Assembly: GCF_006335145.1 (NCBI RefSeq)
Contig: NZ_VDMN01000011.1
Location: 1 to 64,000, forward strand
Direction: 5' to 3'
Source: Aliirhizobium smilacinae
Lineage (GTDB): Bacteria; Pseudomonadota; Alphaproteobacteria; Rhizobiales; Rhizobiaceae
DNA: 64,000 nt
Made by a program: the position numbers and the translations under genes. The notes under the pieces were generated by a model that worked only from the letters and a program-made list of their open reading frames with translations, had not been told where the DNA came from and searched no databases. How positions within the stretch are numbered: the first letter of the stretch is position 1; the number at the start of each line of letters is the position of its first letter. Shown in pieces: positions 33,319-42,324 of this stretch.

Positions 33319-34341
33319 ATGTTTAACAGGGTCAGCGAGCAGGGCTCGGTGATCCTACGCGGTGTGGAGATTGTCACGCGTACCCTTGACATCGATGTCA
33401 GGGCTTTGAAGTTCTATGTCGATAATCCTCGAATTTATTCCTTTATGCGCGCGGACGGCGTAAAGCCGACACAGAGCGATATTCTTGCAAAGCTGCAGAC
33501 CCTCGAGCACGTTAGAGAGCTGGTGCAGGACATCCGTGCCAACGGCGGTCTGATCGACCCTCTAATAGTGCGAGACGGTGATTTCGTTGTCCTCGAAGGC
33601 AATAGTCGGCTAGCGGCCTATCATTACCTCGTCGCTGAAAATCCTGTTTCGTGGGGTAAGGTAAGGTGCACCCTTTTGCCGGCCGACATCGACGAAAAAT
33701 CGGTGTTCGCCTTGCTTGCGCAGTATCATGTCAAGGGCAAGAAGGACTGGGCTCCTTATGAGAAGGCTGGCTTTGTTTATCGACGGTTCAAAAATCAGAT
33801 GGTCGATATCCCGGCCATCGCCAAGGAAATCGGTCTTACCAAGGACGAAGCGAAGCACCTCGTCGCAGTCTACGAGTTCATGATCGAGCATGGCGACGGC
33901 GACCGCGAACGCTGGAGCTACTACGACGAGTTTCTGAAGTCCCGGAAGATTAGGAAGGTCCGTGAAGAAGTGGCTGGTTTCGACGACTTCATCGTCAGCG
34001 AAATCCAAGCCGGTCATTTTGGCAAGGCAATGGAGTTACGAGACAAGCTTCCGGTGATCTGTACAGCAAGCAGCAAGATCGTCCGGCGCTATATGGATGG
34101 TACCTACGACTTCGCCGAAGCGCATGAGGCCGCCGTCACGGCGGGGGGTGAAAGCCACGTGCTCAACAAGCTGATCCGTTTCAAAAAGTGGTTAGTCGAA
34201 ACATCCACTGAGGATGATATCCTCGATGCGCCAAAACAGGTCCGGGACCGCATCCAGTACGAGCTGAAGGAAATCGAAAAAAAATCTCGCAAATACAAAG
34301 ACCTGGTTGAGACCAAAAAAAATGTGATCGATGTCCAGTGA
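33319..34341 (+). CDS. ParB/Srx-fold protein 2 of the nine-gene operon
   Basis: This protein has 340 residues from the ATG at 33319 (GGGAGAG upstream; a TTG 24 bases earlier is less likely). The N-terminal ParB-like domain has VDNPRIYSF, VRELVQDIRANGGLIDPLIV and the signature VLEGNSRL (E93-G94-N95-S96-R97). A helical domain with an HTH-like segment (PAIAKEIGLTKDEAKHLVAVYEF) and a Lys-rich C-terminus follow. The motif layout parallels the first ParB-like protein of the operon, so the two are probably paralogues. Confidence 0.75.
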   Translation: MFNRVSEQGSVILRGVEIVTRTLDIDVRALKFYVDNPRIYSFMRADGVKPTQSDILAKLQTLEHVRELVQDIRANGGLIDPLIVRDGDFVVLEGNSRLAAYHYLVAENPVSWGKVRCTLLPADIDEKSVFALLAQYHVKGKKDWAPYEKAGFVYRRFKNQMVDIPAIAKEIGLTKDEAKHLVAVYEFMIEHGDGDRERWSYYDEFLKSRKIRKVREEVAGFDDFIVSEIQAGHFGKAMELRDKLPVICTASSKIVRRYMDGTYDFAEAHEAAVTAGGESHVLNKLIRFKKWLVETSTEDDILDAPKQVRDRIQYELKEIEKKSRKYKDLVETKKNVIDVQ

Positions 34342-34522
34342 TCAGTCGGAACCCGTGAGCATGACTGAACCAGGTACGATCGGCCTCAAAAATTAAAGCG
34401 CTTGCATCCGATCAGATGGAAGCAGCAAATGAGGTCTGAAACACTTCGAGAGTGCTTGACTTGCACGGCCATAACCGCAAAATTGCACTGAGGGAATGCA
34501 ATATTGTGTTGCGGGAAATGCC

Positions 34523-35548
34523 ATGTCTGACGTTTTGTCAATTTTTTGCTCGATCGGAAGCTCTGCCGGAAGGATGGTTCTCCTTGGTTTTGCGCCCGCT
34601 AAAGTGTTGCATGCTCTAAGTTTTCCCGACGTCTTGAACGAGGACACGGGTGCCGGTTATCAGCGGCGCTTCAACTCGCAGCACAGTCAGGATTTTCGGC
34701 GCTATATTCGCCAACCCGGCGCTTCAACCATCCCGCTGACCCTCAACCTCCGGCCATCGGCTAACGCATGGTCGGTTTGCGACAAGGGCAACGGACAAGC
34801 CGAACTCAAGATCAGTGCTGATGCCGGGAAGATCATGGCGCAGGTCGATTGCCAGCACCGGCTAGGCTTTCTGGGGGAGGTGGATCTGTCGCTTCCTTTC
34901 ATGTGCTATATCGGCCTGAGCGTTGAGGAAGAGATGGAGGTATTCCGCACCATCAACAGCAAGGCGAAGGGTCTTAGTACCAGTCTGCTGGATTTTCATG
35001 ATGCGCATTTGGCGGGCGATCTTGCTAATGACCGGCCCGAATTGTTCATTGCCTTGCATCTCAACAATGACCCGGAATCACCGTGGTATCGACAGCTGGA
35101 CCTCGGTGGTACCAGCACATCCGGCATGACGCGACGGGCATCACTTCGGACAATGCAAAAGGCGATCAAGCGCTTCTTGACGGCTACAAAAATTCTGAAA
35201 ACGAAGTCGACCGAGCGGGCCGCCCAAATCGTGCTTTCCTTCTGGAAAGCCGTTTCCGAGGTGCTTCCCGAAGAATGGGCAAACACCCGCAAGCATATTT
35301 TGAACAAGGGGTTGGGCGTCTACGCGATGATGGATATCGCCGCAGACCTCTACCGTGAAGCGCCCGATGACAGCGGCCTTGATCGAATCTCGTTTGTGAA
35401 CGCGCTTACGGACTTCGCTCACCAGGTCGATTGGACGACCAAGGGAAAATTGTACGGATTGGGCGGTGAGGGCGGCGTTCGCCCTGCCGTAGATTACATT
35501 CGCGACGTTCGCAAACGCGCGCATTTGAAAGTCGTCAGCAATGGCTAA
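34523..35548 (+). CDS. DGQHR-domain (DndB-like) protein with a D-C-Q-H-R variant
   Basis: This protein has 341 residues from the ATG at 34523. The family signature is AQVDCQHRLGFLGEV (D109-C-Q-H-R113), then PFMCYIGLSVEEEMEVFRTINSKAKGLSTSLLDF, as in DGQHR proteins such as DndB, the regulator of DNA phosphorothioation. The usual Gly is Cys here. The DGQHR fold is related to ParB, making this the third such protein in the operon. It is 181 bases from the preceding gene, so an internal promoter is possible, and overlaps the radical SAM gene by 8 bases. Confidence 0.75.
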   Translation: MSDVLSIFCSIGSSAGRMVLLGFAPAKVLHALSFPDVLNEDTGAGYQRRFNSQHSQDFRRYIRQPGASTIPLTLNLRPSANAWSVCDKGNGQAELKISADAGKIMAQVDCQHRLGFLGEVDLSLPFMCYIGLSVEEEMEVFRTINSKAKGLSTSLLDFHDAHLAGDLANDRPELFIALHLNNDPESPWYRQLDLGGTSTSGMTRRASLRTMQKAIKRFLTATKILKTKSTERAAQIVLSFWKAVSEVLPEEWANTRKHILNKGLGVYAMMDIAADLYREAPDDSGLDRISFVNALTDFAHQVDWTTKGKLYGLGGEGGVRPAVDYIRDVRKRAHLKVVSNG

Positions 35549-37172
35549 CAAGAATATTCTGCTTATCGAACCGGGCTACAAGAACAAGTATCCGCCATTG
35601 GGTCTGATGAAGATTGCCCAGTATCATGGTCCTCGTGGCAAACGTGACCGCGTCCGTTTCATCAAGGGTGAGGATCGCTCGGTGATGAATGAAGCATGGG
35701 ACCGGATTTACGTCACCACGCTGTTTTCATTTGAATATCCGAAGATTTCGCAGTCGATCGATTTTGCACTGGAAGTGGCGAACGGCCAGGCAGACAAGGT
35801 TTTCGTCGGGGGGATTGCCGCTTCCCTCATGCATGAGCGGTTTCTGGATGAGCGTCGCTGGCATGGGATCCGGTTCATCAAAGGGCTTCTTTCAGAGGCT
35901 CCCGCCGTCTCTCTGCAACTCGATGAGTTCGCCGAAGAGCTTTATTCCAGCGACACGACGGGAAGGCCGATCGAGGATCTTGTGCCCGACTATGATATTC
36001 TGACGCAGATCGATTATCGGTATCCCGTGCGAGATGCCTATTTCGCTTACACGTCACGCGGCTGCATTCGCAAATGCCATTTCTGCGGTGTGCCAAAACT
36101 GGAGGGGATGCAGCGCGACACCGAGTCATTGACCGACCTGGTTCGCGCCATCGATGAGCATTACGGTCCAAAGAAAGACCTGATCCTCATGGACAACAAC
36201 GTCGTCGCTTCCGCCAGGTTCAAGGAAATCATCGCGGAAATTAGAGATCTCGGCTTTGTGCCGGGCGCAAAGCTTATGAGGCCCGGCGCCAAAGTCGCGG
36301 TTCAGCGGCGGGTCGACTTCAATCAGGGCGTAGACGCGCGGATCTTGTGCAAGGATCCAATGTATCTACGGGAATTGGCGACCATTTGCCTCAAGCCACT
36401 GCGCATTGCGTTTGACCATCTGGGTGTCAAAAAACCGTATGAACAGGCTGTGCGCTACGCGGCGGAATATGGACTGACGGAATTATCGAACTACATGCTC
36501 TATAATTTCCATGACGGTCCTGAAGACCTTTTCGAGCGCATGCGTTTGAACGTGACCCTCAACGAGGAACTCGGCATCCGTATCTGGTCGTTCCCGATGC
36601 GTTACCAACCGACCAACCGTCCCAACCGCGGGCATATCGGTGAGAAGTGGTCGCGCTACCAGCTGCGCTCGATGCAGATTGTGCTGCAGGCGACCCATGG
36701 TATAGTCAGTGGGGCACCGGAATTCTTCAAGCATGCATTCGGCGATACATTTGAGGACTACGCGCGCATCTTGATGATGCCTCACGACTTCATATTCAAT
36801 CGCACCTGGTACGAACGATACGATCAGGATCAGAAACTCTACGAATTTCAGGCAGAGTTTGCTGCACTCGACAACTACGAGCGGGCGGAGCTTATGGAGT
36901 TGCTGTCGTCGCGTGATCCACGAGAATTCGTTACGCTCAGCGATTACGCTGCCAACGATAAGGTCCGCCGGATTTTACGGTTCTATATCCCGGTATCCAA
37001 GGATGAGCTGACGACGATCTGGTCGACGCAAAAAGAATTGATCCGCTTGGAATCGATGTCGGACCTTGGGCTCGCCGAAGACGAGCGCGTTGAGGACGCC
37101 GGATTGGACTATGAGGAAGAGAGCATCGCGATCACTGCAGAGCTCGCACCAAAGCAGAGGGCTATTGCATGA
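35541..37172 (+). CDS. radical SAM enzyme with B12-binding-like N-terminus
   Basis: This 543-residue protein has an N-terminal region (ILLIEPGYKNKYPPLGLMKIA, then TGR/VGGI turns) resembling the cobalamin-binding domain of B12-dependent radical SAM enzymes. The cluster motif follows in TSRGCIRKCHFCGVPK (C175, C179, C182: CxxxCxxC). A long C-terminal part (about 350-543) ends in a Glu/Asp-rich tail. It starts 8 bases before the DGQHR stop, and its own stop overlaps the next start (ATGA), so it is embedded in the operon. The substrate is unknown. DNA or a partner protein is possible. Confidence 0.82.
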   Translation: MANKNILLIEPGYKNKYPPLGLMKIAQYHGPRGKRDRVRFIKGEDRSVMNEAWDRIYVTTLFSFEYPKISQSIDFALEVANGQADKVFVGGIAASLMHERFLDERRWHGIRFIKGLLSEAPAVSLQLDEFAEELYSSDTTGRPIEDLVPDYDILTQIDYRYPVRDAYFAYTSRGCIRKCHFCGVPKLEGMQRDTESLTDLVRAIDEHYGPKKDLILMDNNVVASARFKEIIAEIRDLGFVPGAKLMRPGAKVAVQRRVDFNQGVDARILCKDPMYLRELATICLKPLRIAFDHLGVKKPYEQAVRYAAEYGLTELSNYMLYNFHDGPEDLFERMRLNVTLNEELGIRIWSFPMRYQPTNRPNRGHIGEKWSRYQLRSMQIVLQATHGIVSGAPEFFKHAFGDTFEDYARILMMPHDFIFNRTWYERYDQDQKLYEFQAEFAALDNYERAELMELLSSRDPREFVTLSDYAANDKVRRILRFYIPVSKDELTTIWSTQKELIRLESMSDLGLAEDERVEDAGLDYEEESIAITAELAPKQRAIA

Positions 37173-38767
37173 CCGAAGCACCCCGTATCAGCCGAGCGGC
37201 CCTTGCTGCTGCAAAAAGTGTTGGCGAGAGTGAGTACCTCAACGATATCGTCATAGGCCGCGATGTTCTGGAACTCGTTTCGAGCGCAATGTACGTCGAC
37301 CCAATGACGGTCTATCGCGAATACGTTCAGAATGCCGCCGACGCCATTGATGATGCCAGAGCTCGGAATTTGCTTATGCCGGACCTGCCCGGCGAGGTGA
37401 CGATAACCATTGATCAGATGCAACGGACGATCCGCATTCGCGACAATGGGGCCGGTCTCACAAATGCTGAATTCGCCCGGCGTATGCCGGCGCTGGGTGC
37501 AAGCAGCAAACGCGGAACCAGCGCCCGCGGTTTTCGTGGCGTCGGTCGCCTGGCCGGCCTTGGCTATGCTCAGGAACTGATATTCCGCTCCCGTCGGTCC
37601 GCCGAGGAGCCGGTCGCAGAGCTTTCGTGGGATTGCCGCAAGCTCAAGGCGCTGCTGCGCCAGGAAGACGGCGATATTGAAAGCCTGATCCGCTCAGTCG
37701 CGACGCTTCGAAAGCGGCATGTGAGCGAAGATCCGGATCGATTTTTCGAAGTCGAGTTGCGCGGCGTCGTGAGATTGCGGAGCGACCGGTTGATGAACCC
37801 CGCCGCTGTCGAGGAATACTTGGGACAGGTGGCACCTGTTCCCTTTTCGCCCGAGTTCCGGTTCGCAGACGAGATCCGGGCAGCGCTTGCGCCGATGGTC
37901 GACCTGGGCGAATTGCACATTCGGATCAATGACAACGAGGCCCCGGTCTATCGGCCGCACCGCGACGTTTTCGTCCAGGAAGGCGGCAAGACGACTCGGA
38001 TTGACGCCCTCTCCATCGCTGAGATTCCTGGCATCGACGGTGACATCGCCGCTATCGCCTGGATCCTCCATCATGACTACGAAGGCGCTCTTCCCAACGC
38101 ATGGGGTACGAAGGGCCTGCGGCTGCGTTGCGGCAATGTCCAGATCGGTGAACACGGGCTACTTGAAGACCTGTTTCCGGAAACCCGGTTCAACAGCTGG
38201 GCGATCGGTGAAATTCATATTGTCGACCGGAAGATTGTGCCCAACGGTCGGCGCGATCATTTCGAGCAGAGCGCGCACTATCATAACTTGACCAATCAAC
38301 TGGCGCCGATTGCCCGCGATATCGCACATCGATGCCGTACCAGCTCGATCAAGCGTAATTGGATCCGTGAGATCGAGACGCATTCGCGGATGGTCGAGGA
38401 AACGGTAAACATTCTCCAGCAAGGCGTTTTGGGCCCGGATGAATACGGCAAGAAGCTCGTTGCAGCGGAAGAAGGACTGCGGCGCACCCATCGTGCCCTG
38501 TCGCAGAAAATCTTTAGCGAAACAGAAGTCTGCAGCTACCGCGAGGACGTCACGCGTCTGGAGAACCGCGTCGCTTCCCTCGCTGGACAAATGGTCCCCG
38601 AGCAACTGCAAGCCTTTCCCGAACGCGACCGCGAGGTTTTCATGAAAATCTGCGAGGCGATCTATCAGGTATCCACCAGCCAATCCTCGGCAAAAGCTCT
38701 GATCGATAAGATTATGGCCAAGCTTGAGATAGACTACGGTGAAACAGGGAAGGGTAGCGCCGGCTAA
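37169..38767 (+). CDS. GHKL (Hsp90/MORC-like) ATPase 1
   Basis: This is a 532-residue protein with an intact GHKL ATP-binding fold. The N box is REYVQNAADAID (E51 as catalytic base, N55 for Mg), the G1 box is IRDNGAGL (D92), and the lid/G2 region is GFRGVGRLAGLGYA (121-134). A transducer-like region carries QVAPVPFSPEF and the block IVPNGRRDHFE. The C-terminal 150 residues are helical, probably coiled coil. Such ATPases act as ATP-gated clamps. It is a paralogue of the protein at 40768. Confidence 0.82.
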   Translation: MTEAPRISRAALAAAKSVGESEYLNDIVIGRDVLELVSSAMYVDPMTVYREYVQNAADAIDDARARNLLMPDLPGEVTITIDQMQRTIRIRDNGAGLTNAEFARRMPALGASSKRGTSARGFRGVGRLAGLGYAQELIFRSRRSAEEPVAELSWDCRKLKALLRQEDGDIESLIRSVATLRKRHVSEDPDRFFEVELRGVVRLRSDRLMNPAAVEEYLGQVAPVPFSPEFRFADEIRAALAPMVDLGELHIRINDNEAPVYRPHRDVFVQEGGKTTRIDALSIAEIPGIDGDIAAIAWILHHDYEGALPNAWGTKGLRLRCGNVQIGEHGLLEDLFPETRFNSWAIGEIHIVDRKIVPNGRRDHFEQSAHYHNLTNQLAPIARDIAHRCRTSSIKRNWIREIETHSRMVEETVNILQQGVLGPDEYGKKLVAAEEGLRRTHRALSQKIFSETEVCSYREDVTRLENRVASLAGQMVPEQLQAFPERDREVFMKICEAIYQVSTSQSSAKALIDKIMAKLEIDYGETGKGSAG

Positions 38768-38873
38768 CGCTACGAACAACATTCAACTATACAAGTTGAC
38801 GAATGGATTGCGGTTGATGCAATTTTAAACTTTGCACCCCAGATTGTGCCCATTCTCATATGGCTTCCCTTAA

Positions 38874-40766
38874 ATGTTGAAACAAAGCCCGCCCGCTCTT
38901 CTTTCCCTTCCGACGGGGGATGAGACATCCATCGATTTCAAGCAGCGCTTGCAGGCGCTGCTCCTCGATAGCTCGACGCATCTTTACGTGGACACTTCAT
39001 TTCTGATGTGGTTGACGAAAGTCGGATCGGCCTCGCGCAATCAGCTCACCGACTGGCTTTTGGACAACTGTGGCAACCGCGTTCACGTCCCGGCTTGGGC
39101 AGCGCATGAATATCTAAAGCATCATGTTGCCGGGACGATTTCTGAAGAGCTTGGGAAGAAGCTCGAGGAGGTCAAGGGCGCGCTCGGCGGCATCTATACA
39201 TACTGTCGGCCATTCGTGGATGAAGCGACCGAGAAGGGCCATAGCGATCCCGTGGCTGCTCGCGCCACGGCCCGCGATGCGATCAATACACTGGCCGACT
39301 TCATGGCGCGGGTCAAACAGTGGACGAACGGATATCAGCGCAATGCTGTCGAGGTAATATCCTTCATTAACACGACCGCAATCGGAAACACGCCGCTTTT
39401 CGACTATTTCGAGACCTTGTCATCGACCGGCGACGCTCGCTATGTCGGATCGGTACCGCCAGGTTTTCAGGATCGCGGGAAGAAAGGAAAGTTGTCTGCG
39501 AGCGATGAAGGCGATGATGAGAAGTTGCGCGCAAGCAACAAGTTTGGCGACCTCGTTTTCTGGAAAGAGATCCTCGCCCACGCTGCCAGCGACGCGGTGC
39601 ACTCAATCGTCATTCTGACAAATGACCGGAAGAACGATTGGCGCCTCGGTGGTGGCGCAGGTAGTGCTTTTGACGCGCGTATGCTTGAGATGCGCAAAAA
39701 CTGGACGCCTTTGCCACGTCCTCACCCGATGCTCGCACTCGAGGCGCGCCTCTCGGCTCACGTCGCTCACATCGAGGTCCTCGACAGCGTCTATCTCGGC
39801 GCTGTGCTTGACGGTTTGGCTCCAGACATCGTCAAGGCGTTTGTCGATGTGGCGACTGTTGCCGACGCGCCAGGCCTTGGTGATTCAAGCAAGACGACCG
39901 GCGAGAAGCCACCATCTGGGCCGCCGGAAGGATGGGGATCTGAACCGAAGTTGATTTTTGCTGAAGCCAAGCTGGTCAGTGCCAAGACATCGCCTTTGCG
40001 GCGAGCCCTGATTGCAAGCCGCGACGCGCCAAAAGACAACGTTTTGGCATTCGTTCAAAGGCTGTTGCAGATCGAAAATGGCATGTCTCTCGCACTCTCG
40101 GACGCGTTTGACGGACCAGTCCTGGAGAATTTCTCGCATAACGAGTTCGTTTCGTTTGCTCGACTGTTGCACGACGCAGCCATCGAAGGATCGCCGGGCT
40201 ACGTCGAGAAGATTACCGACTTTATCTCGGCACTGGATCGTTTTCCGGTCGAAGCGGCCACATCGATTTATCTTGGCTTTCTGGCTTCGGCTTATCTTAT
40301 CCGCGAGAAGAACGAGACCAGATTGCCGCCCCGTAGTCCGGTGGCGGAATTGCTGTTCGCGCGCCAGGCTGAACCCTATGCTCAAACGCCGATAGCGCTG
40401 ATCGAGGCGAGGTTGCGTGACAACGAATTTCAGCCGATCTACCTGCCCAGTGCCGACGCGCCGACGATCCCTGTCGAGGTCGATATTCAAGCGGACACTG
40501 ACGCGCTCGACGAAATCTGCAGTTTCAAAGTTAATGGCGTTGAGCTGCTGATTGCCGGTCAGGTGGAAGAGAGCCTTAATCTGCGCAAGCTTTTCCCAGA
40601 ACCCGTGGCATTGAGCGTTGCCAGCCTCGCTGTGAAAGCGTGTGAAATTTTCACACTTCCCTTTTCTCAGTTGGAATTCGCACCGAACGTGCCGCAAACT
40701 GTCACGTTCAATGAAACGAGTGGTTTCAAGCGTCCCGGTGATGTCTATTTTGTGAAGGACGCCTGA
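38874..40766 (+). CDS. PIN-domain protein, putative ribonuclease
   Basis: This 630-residue protein has an N-terminal PIN-like domain: YVDTSFLMWL (D40), VPAWAAHEYLKHH (E79), a KFGDLVFWKEIL segment and ILTNDRKNDW supply the acidic cluster. This resembles large PIN_8-type proteins. The remaining 350 residues are not recognised. It lies 106 bases after the first GHKL gene and one base before the second, so it is framed by the two ATPases. RNA cleavage controlled by them is a reasonable inference. Confidence 0.7.
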   Translation: MLKQSPPALLSLPTGDETSIDFKQRLQALLLDSSTHLYVDTSFLMWLTKVGSASRNQLTDWLLDNCGNRVHVPAWAAHEYLKHHVAGTISEELGKKLEEVKGALGGIYTYCRPFVDEATEKGHSDPVAARATARDAINTLADFMARVKQWTNGYQRNAVEVISFINTTAIGNTPLFDYFETLSSTGDARYVGSVPPGFQDRGKKGKLSASDEGDDEKLRASNKFGDLVFWKEILAHAASDAVHSIVILTNDRKNDWRLGGGAGSAFDARMLEMRKNWTPLPRPHPMLALEARLSAHVAHIEVLDSVYLGAVLDGLAPDIVKAFVDVATVADAPGLGDSSKTTGEKPPSGPPEGWGSEPKLIFAEAKLVSAKTSPLRRALIASRDAPKDNVLAFVQRLLQIENGMSLALSDAFDGPVLENFSHNEFVSFARLLHDAAIEGSPGYVEKITDFISALDRFPVEAATSIYLGFLASAYLIREKNETRLPPRSPVAELLFARQAEPYAQTPIALIEARLRDNEFQPIYLPSADAPTIPVEVDIQADTDALDEICSFKVNGVELLIAGQVEESLNLRKLFPEPVALSVASLAVKACEIFTLPFSQLEFAPNVPQTVTFNETSGFKRPGDVYFVKDA

Positions 40767-40767
40767 T

Positions 40768-42324
40768 ATGGCCGATCTACAAACACCCGTCCTCTTTGAT
40801 CCGTTCTTTGGCGGTTTCGTCCTGGAAACGTTGACGATTGGAATGTACGGGGAAGCGCGCAACGCCATCCGCGAATATATTCAAAATAGCTTCGATTCCA
40901 TACAGCGCGCGATTGAGGAGGTGAAGATACTTCCGGTCGGCGGTGGATTGATTCAGATCGAGATGGCTGCCGACAAGAAGAGCCTGGTCATTCGCGATAA
41001 CGGCGCCGGCCTTCCGGTTAAAAATGCCGCTGCCATTTTGACGCGTGTCGGTGCATCGACGAAAAGTCACCGAAGAAATGCCGGATTCCGAGGTATCGGC
41101 CGATTGGCCGGCATCGTGTTCAGCAATACGGTGACGTTTGTGACCAAGGCCAAAGGCGAGCGGGAGCAAACCACCGTAATCTTCAACGCCAAAGCCATGC
41201 GCGATGCCATGACTCCCGGAAAAGGGAGTTCGAAGTCCGCGGAAAACCTTCTGCGCGAGACTGTCAGGGCGTTCCGTACTCCGCATAAGGAAGCTGGCAA
41301 ACACTTCTTCGAGGTACGGCTCGAAGGCTTCGTTGATGAGCCGGACGAATGCAAATCATCCACCGAGATGTATGATTTTGTCAGCCAGGTAGCGCCTGTG
41401 CCTTATCCCGCCGGCTTTCCATTTCTGGCGAAATTGCAAGGTGCGGCGAAACAGAGCGGCATCCCGGTCGAAGAAGTCCAGATCACCATCAAAGACGGCG
41501 CTAAGGCTCCGGTTTCGGTCACGAAGCGGTTTGGCGCGACCCATACCATCGCGAGCGGGGAAACCGAGATCACCGATTGCGATATCCATTGGAAGGCGGG
41601 CAGAAAATGGTGGGCCTGGGTCGGAAAGAAAGAGGAGTCCGGCTCCTACACGGATAGCAAAGTGAGTGGCCTTCGGGTGAGGGTTCGCAATATCCAGATC
41701 GACGGGACTACCATCGTCAGCGAAATTTTTCGAGAACATGCCAAAACCCATGTCCGGTTTCAGGATTGGTATATCGGGGAGATATTCGTCGATCCTGGTG
41801 CGCTTGTTCCGAATGCCCGTAGAGATGGCTTCGAGGAAGACAGTGCGTGGAAGAAGATCAAACGCGAGATTGCCGAAGTTGTCAAAGAGCTCGGCAAGGA
41901 AGCGTATAAGACCTCGATTGCTGGCCAGCTATCTCTCGAAGCACAGAAGGAAAATCTCGGAAAGGTCCGCAAGGAACTTCGACAGCTATCGAGAGCAAAA
42001 TTTCAGGACGTAGACCGGGCAATTAAACTTTCGAAGGATCTCACGACTTATCAAAAACGGGTCGCCAAGGCGTCGGTCGGTGCCGACATGGAGACCGCGG
42101 CAGAGCTTCATGCCATCGGCTCGGAGTTTGTCGACATTAAGCGTGAGGCGTTGGCCAATGTCGGAGAGGCCGCCACCAAGCTAGACCGCGAACGGATTCA
42201 GGAAGACGCAAGAAACGCTTTTCTCAAGGAAATCCTGCTCTTGCTTGAAGACAATCTGACCCCGGACTTGTTCGCGGAGGTGCAGGAGCTGCTCCTCGAG
42301 GAATACGGCGACGACGGCGATTAG
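40768..42324 (+). CDS. GHKL (Hsp90/MORC-like) ATPase 2
   Basis: This is a 518-residue paralogue of the GHKL protein at 37169. It has an N box REYIQNSFDSIQ (E36, N40), G1 IRDNGAGL (D77) and GFRGIGRLAGI (106-116). The shared blocks QVAPVPYPAGFPF, GLRVRVRNIQID and LVPNARRDGFE lie in the same order. The C-terminal region has a long helical, likely coiled-coil stretch (about 380-470) and an acidic end. It starts one base after the PIN gene stop. The two ATPases may form a heteromeric clamp. Confidence 0.82.
   Translation: MADLQTPVLFDPFFGGFVLETLTIGMYGEARNAIREYIQNSFDSIQRAIEEVKILPVGGGLIQIEMAADKKSLVIRDNGAGLPVKNAAAILTRVGASTKSHRRNAGFRGIGRLAGIVFSNTVTFVTKAKGEREQTTVIFNAKAMRDAMTPGKGSSKSAENLLRETVRAFRTPHKEAGKHFFEVRLEGFVDEPDECKSSTEMYDFVSQVAPVPYPAGFPFLAKLQGAAKQSGIPVEEVQITIKDGAKAPVSVTKRFGATHTIASGETEITDCDIHWKAGRKWWAWVGKKEESGSYTDSKVSGLRVRVRNIQIDGTTIVSEIFREHAKTHVRFQDWYIGEIFVDPGALVPNARRDGFEEDSAWKKIKREIAEVVKELGKEAYKTSIAGQLSLEAQKENLGKVRKELRQLSRAKFQDVDRAIKLSKDLTTYQKRVAKASVGADMETAAELHAIGSEFVDIKREALANVGEAATKLDRERIQEDARNAFLKEILLLLEDNLTPDLFAEVQELLLEEYGDDGD

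Noticed and set aside
30398..42324. Assignment of the operon to Dnd/Ssp, Dpd or DISARM systems
   Set aside because: There is no DndC/DndD/DndE or SspB-D, no DpdA-type tRNA-guanine transglycosylase relative, and no methylase or DUF1998 protein. Only single families (SNF2, DGQHR, ParB-like) are shared.
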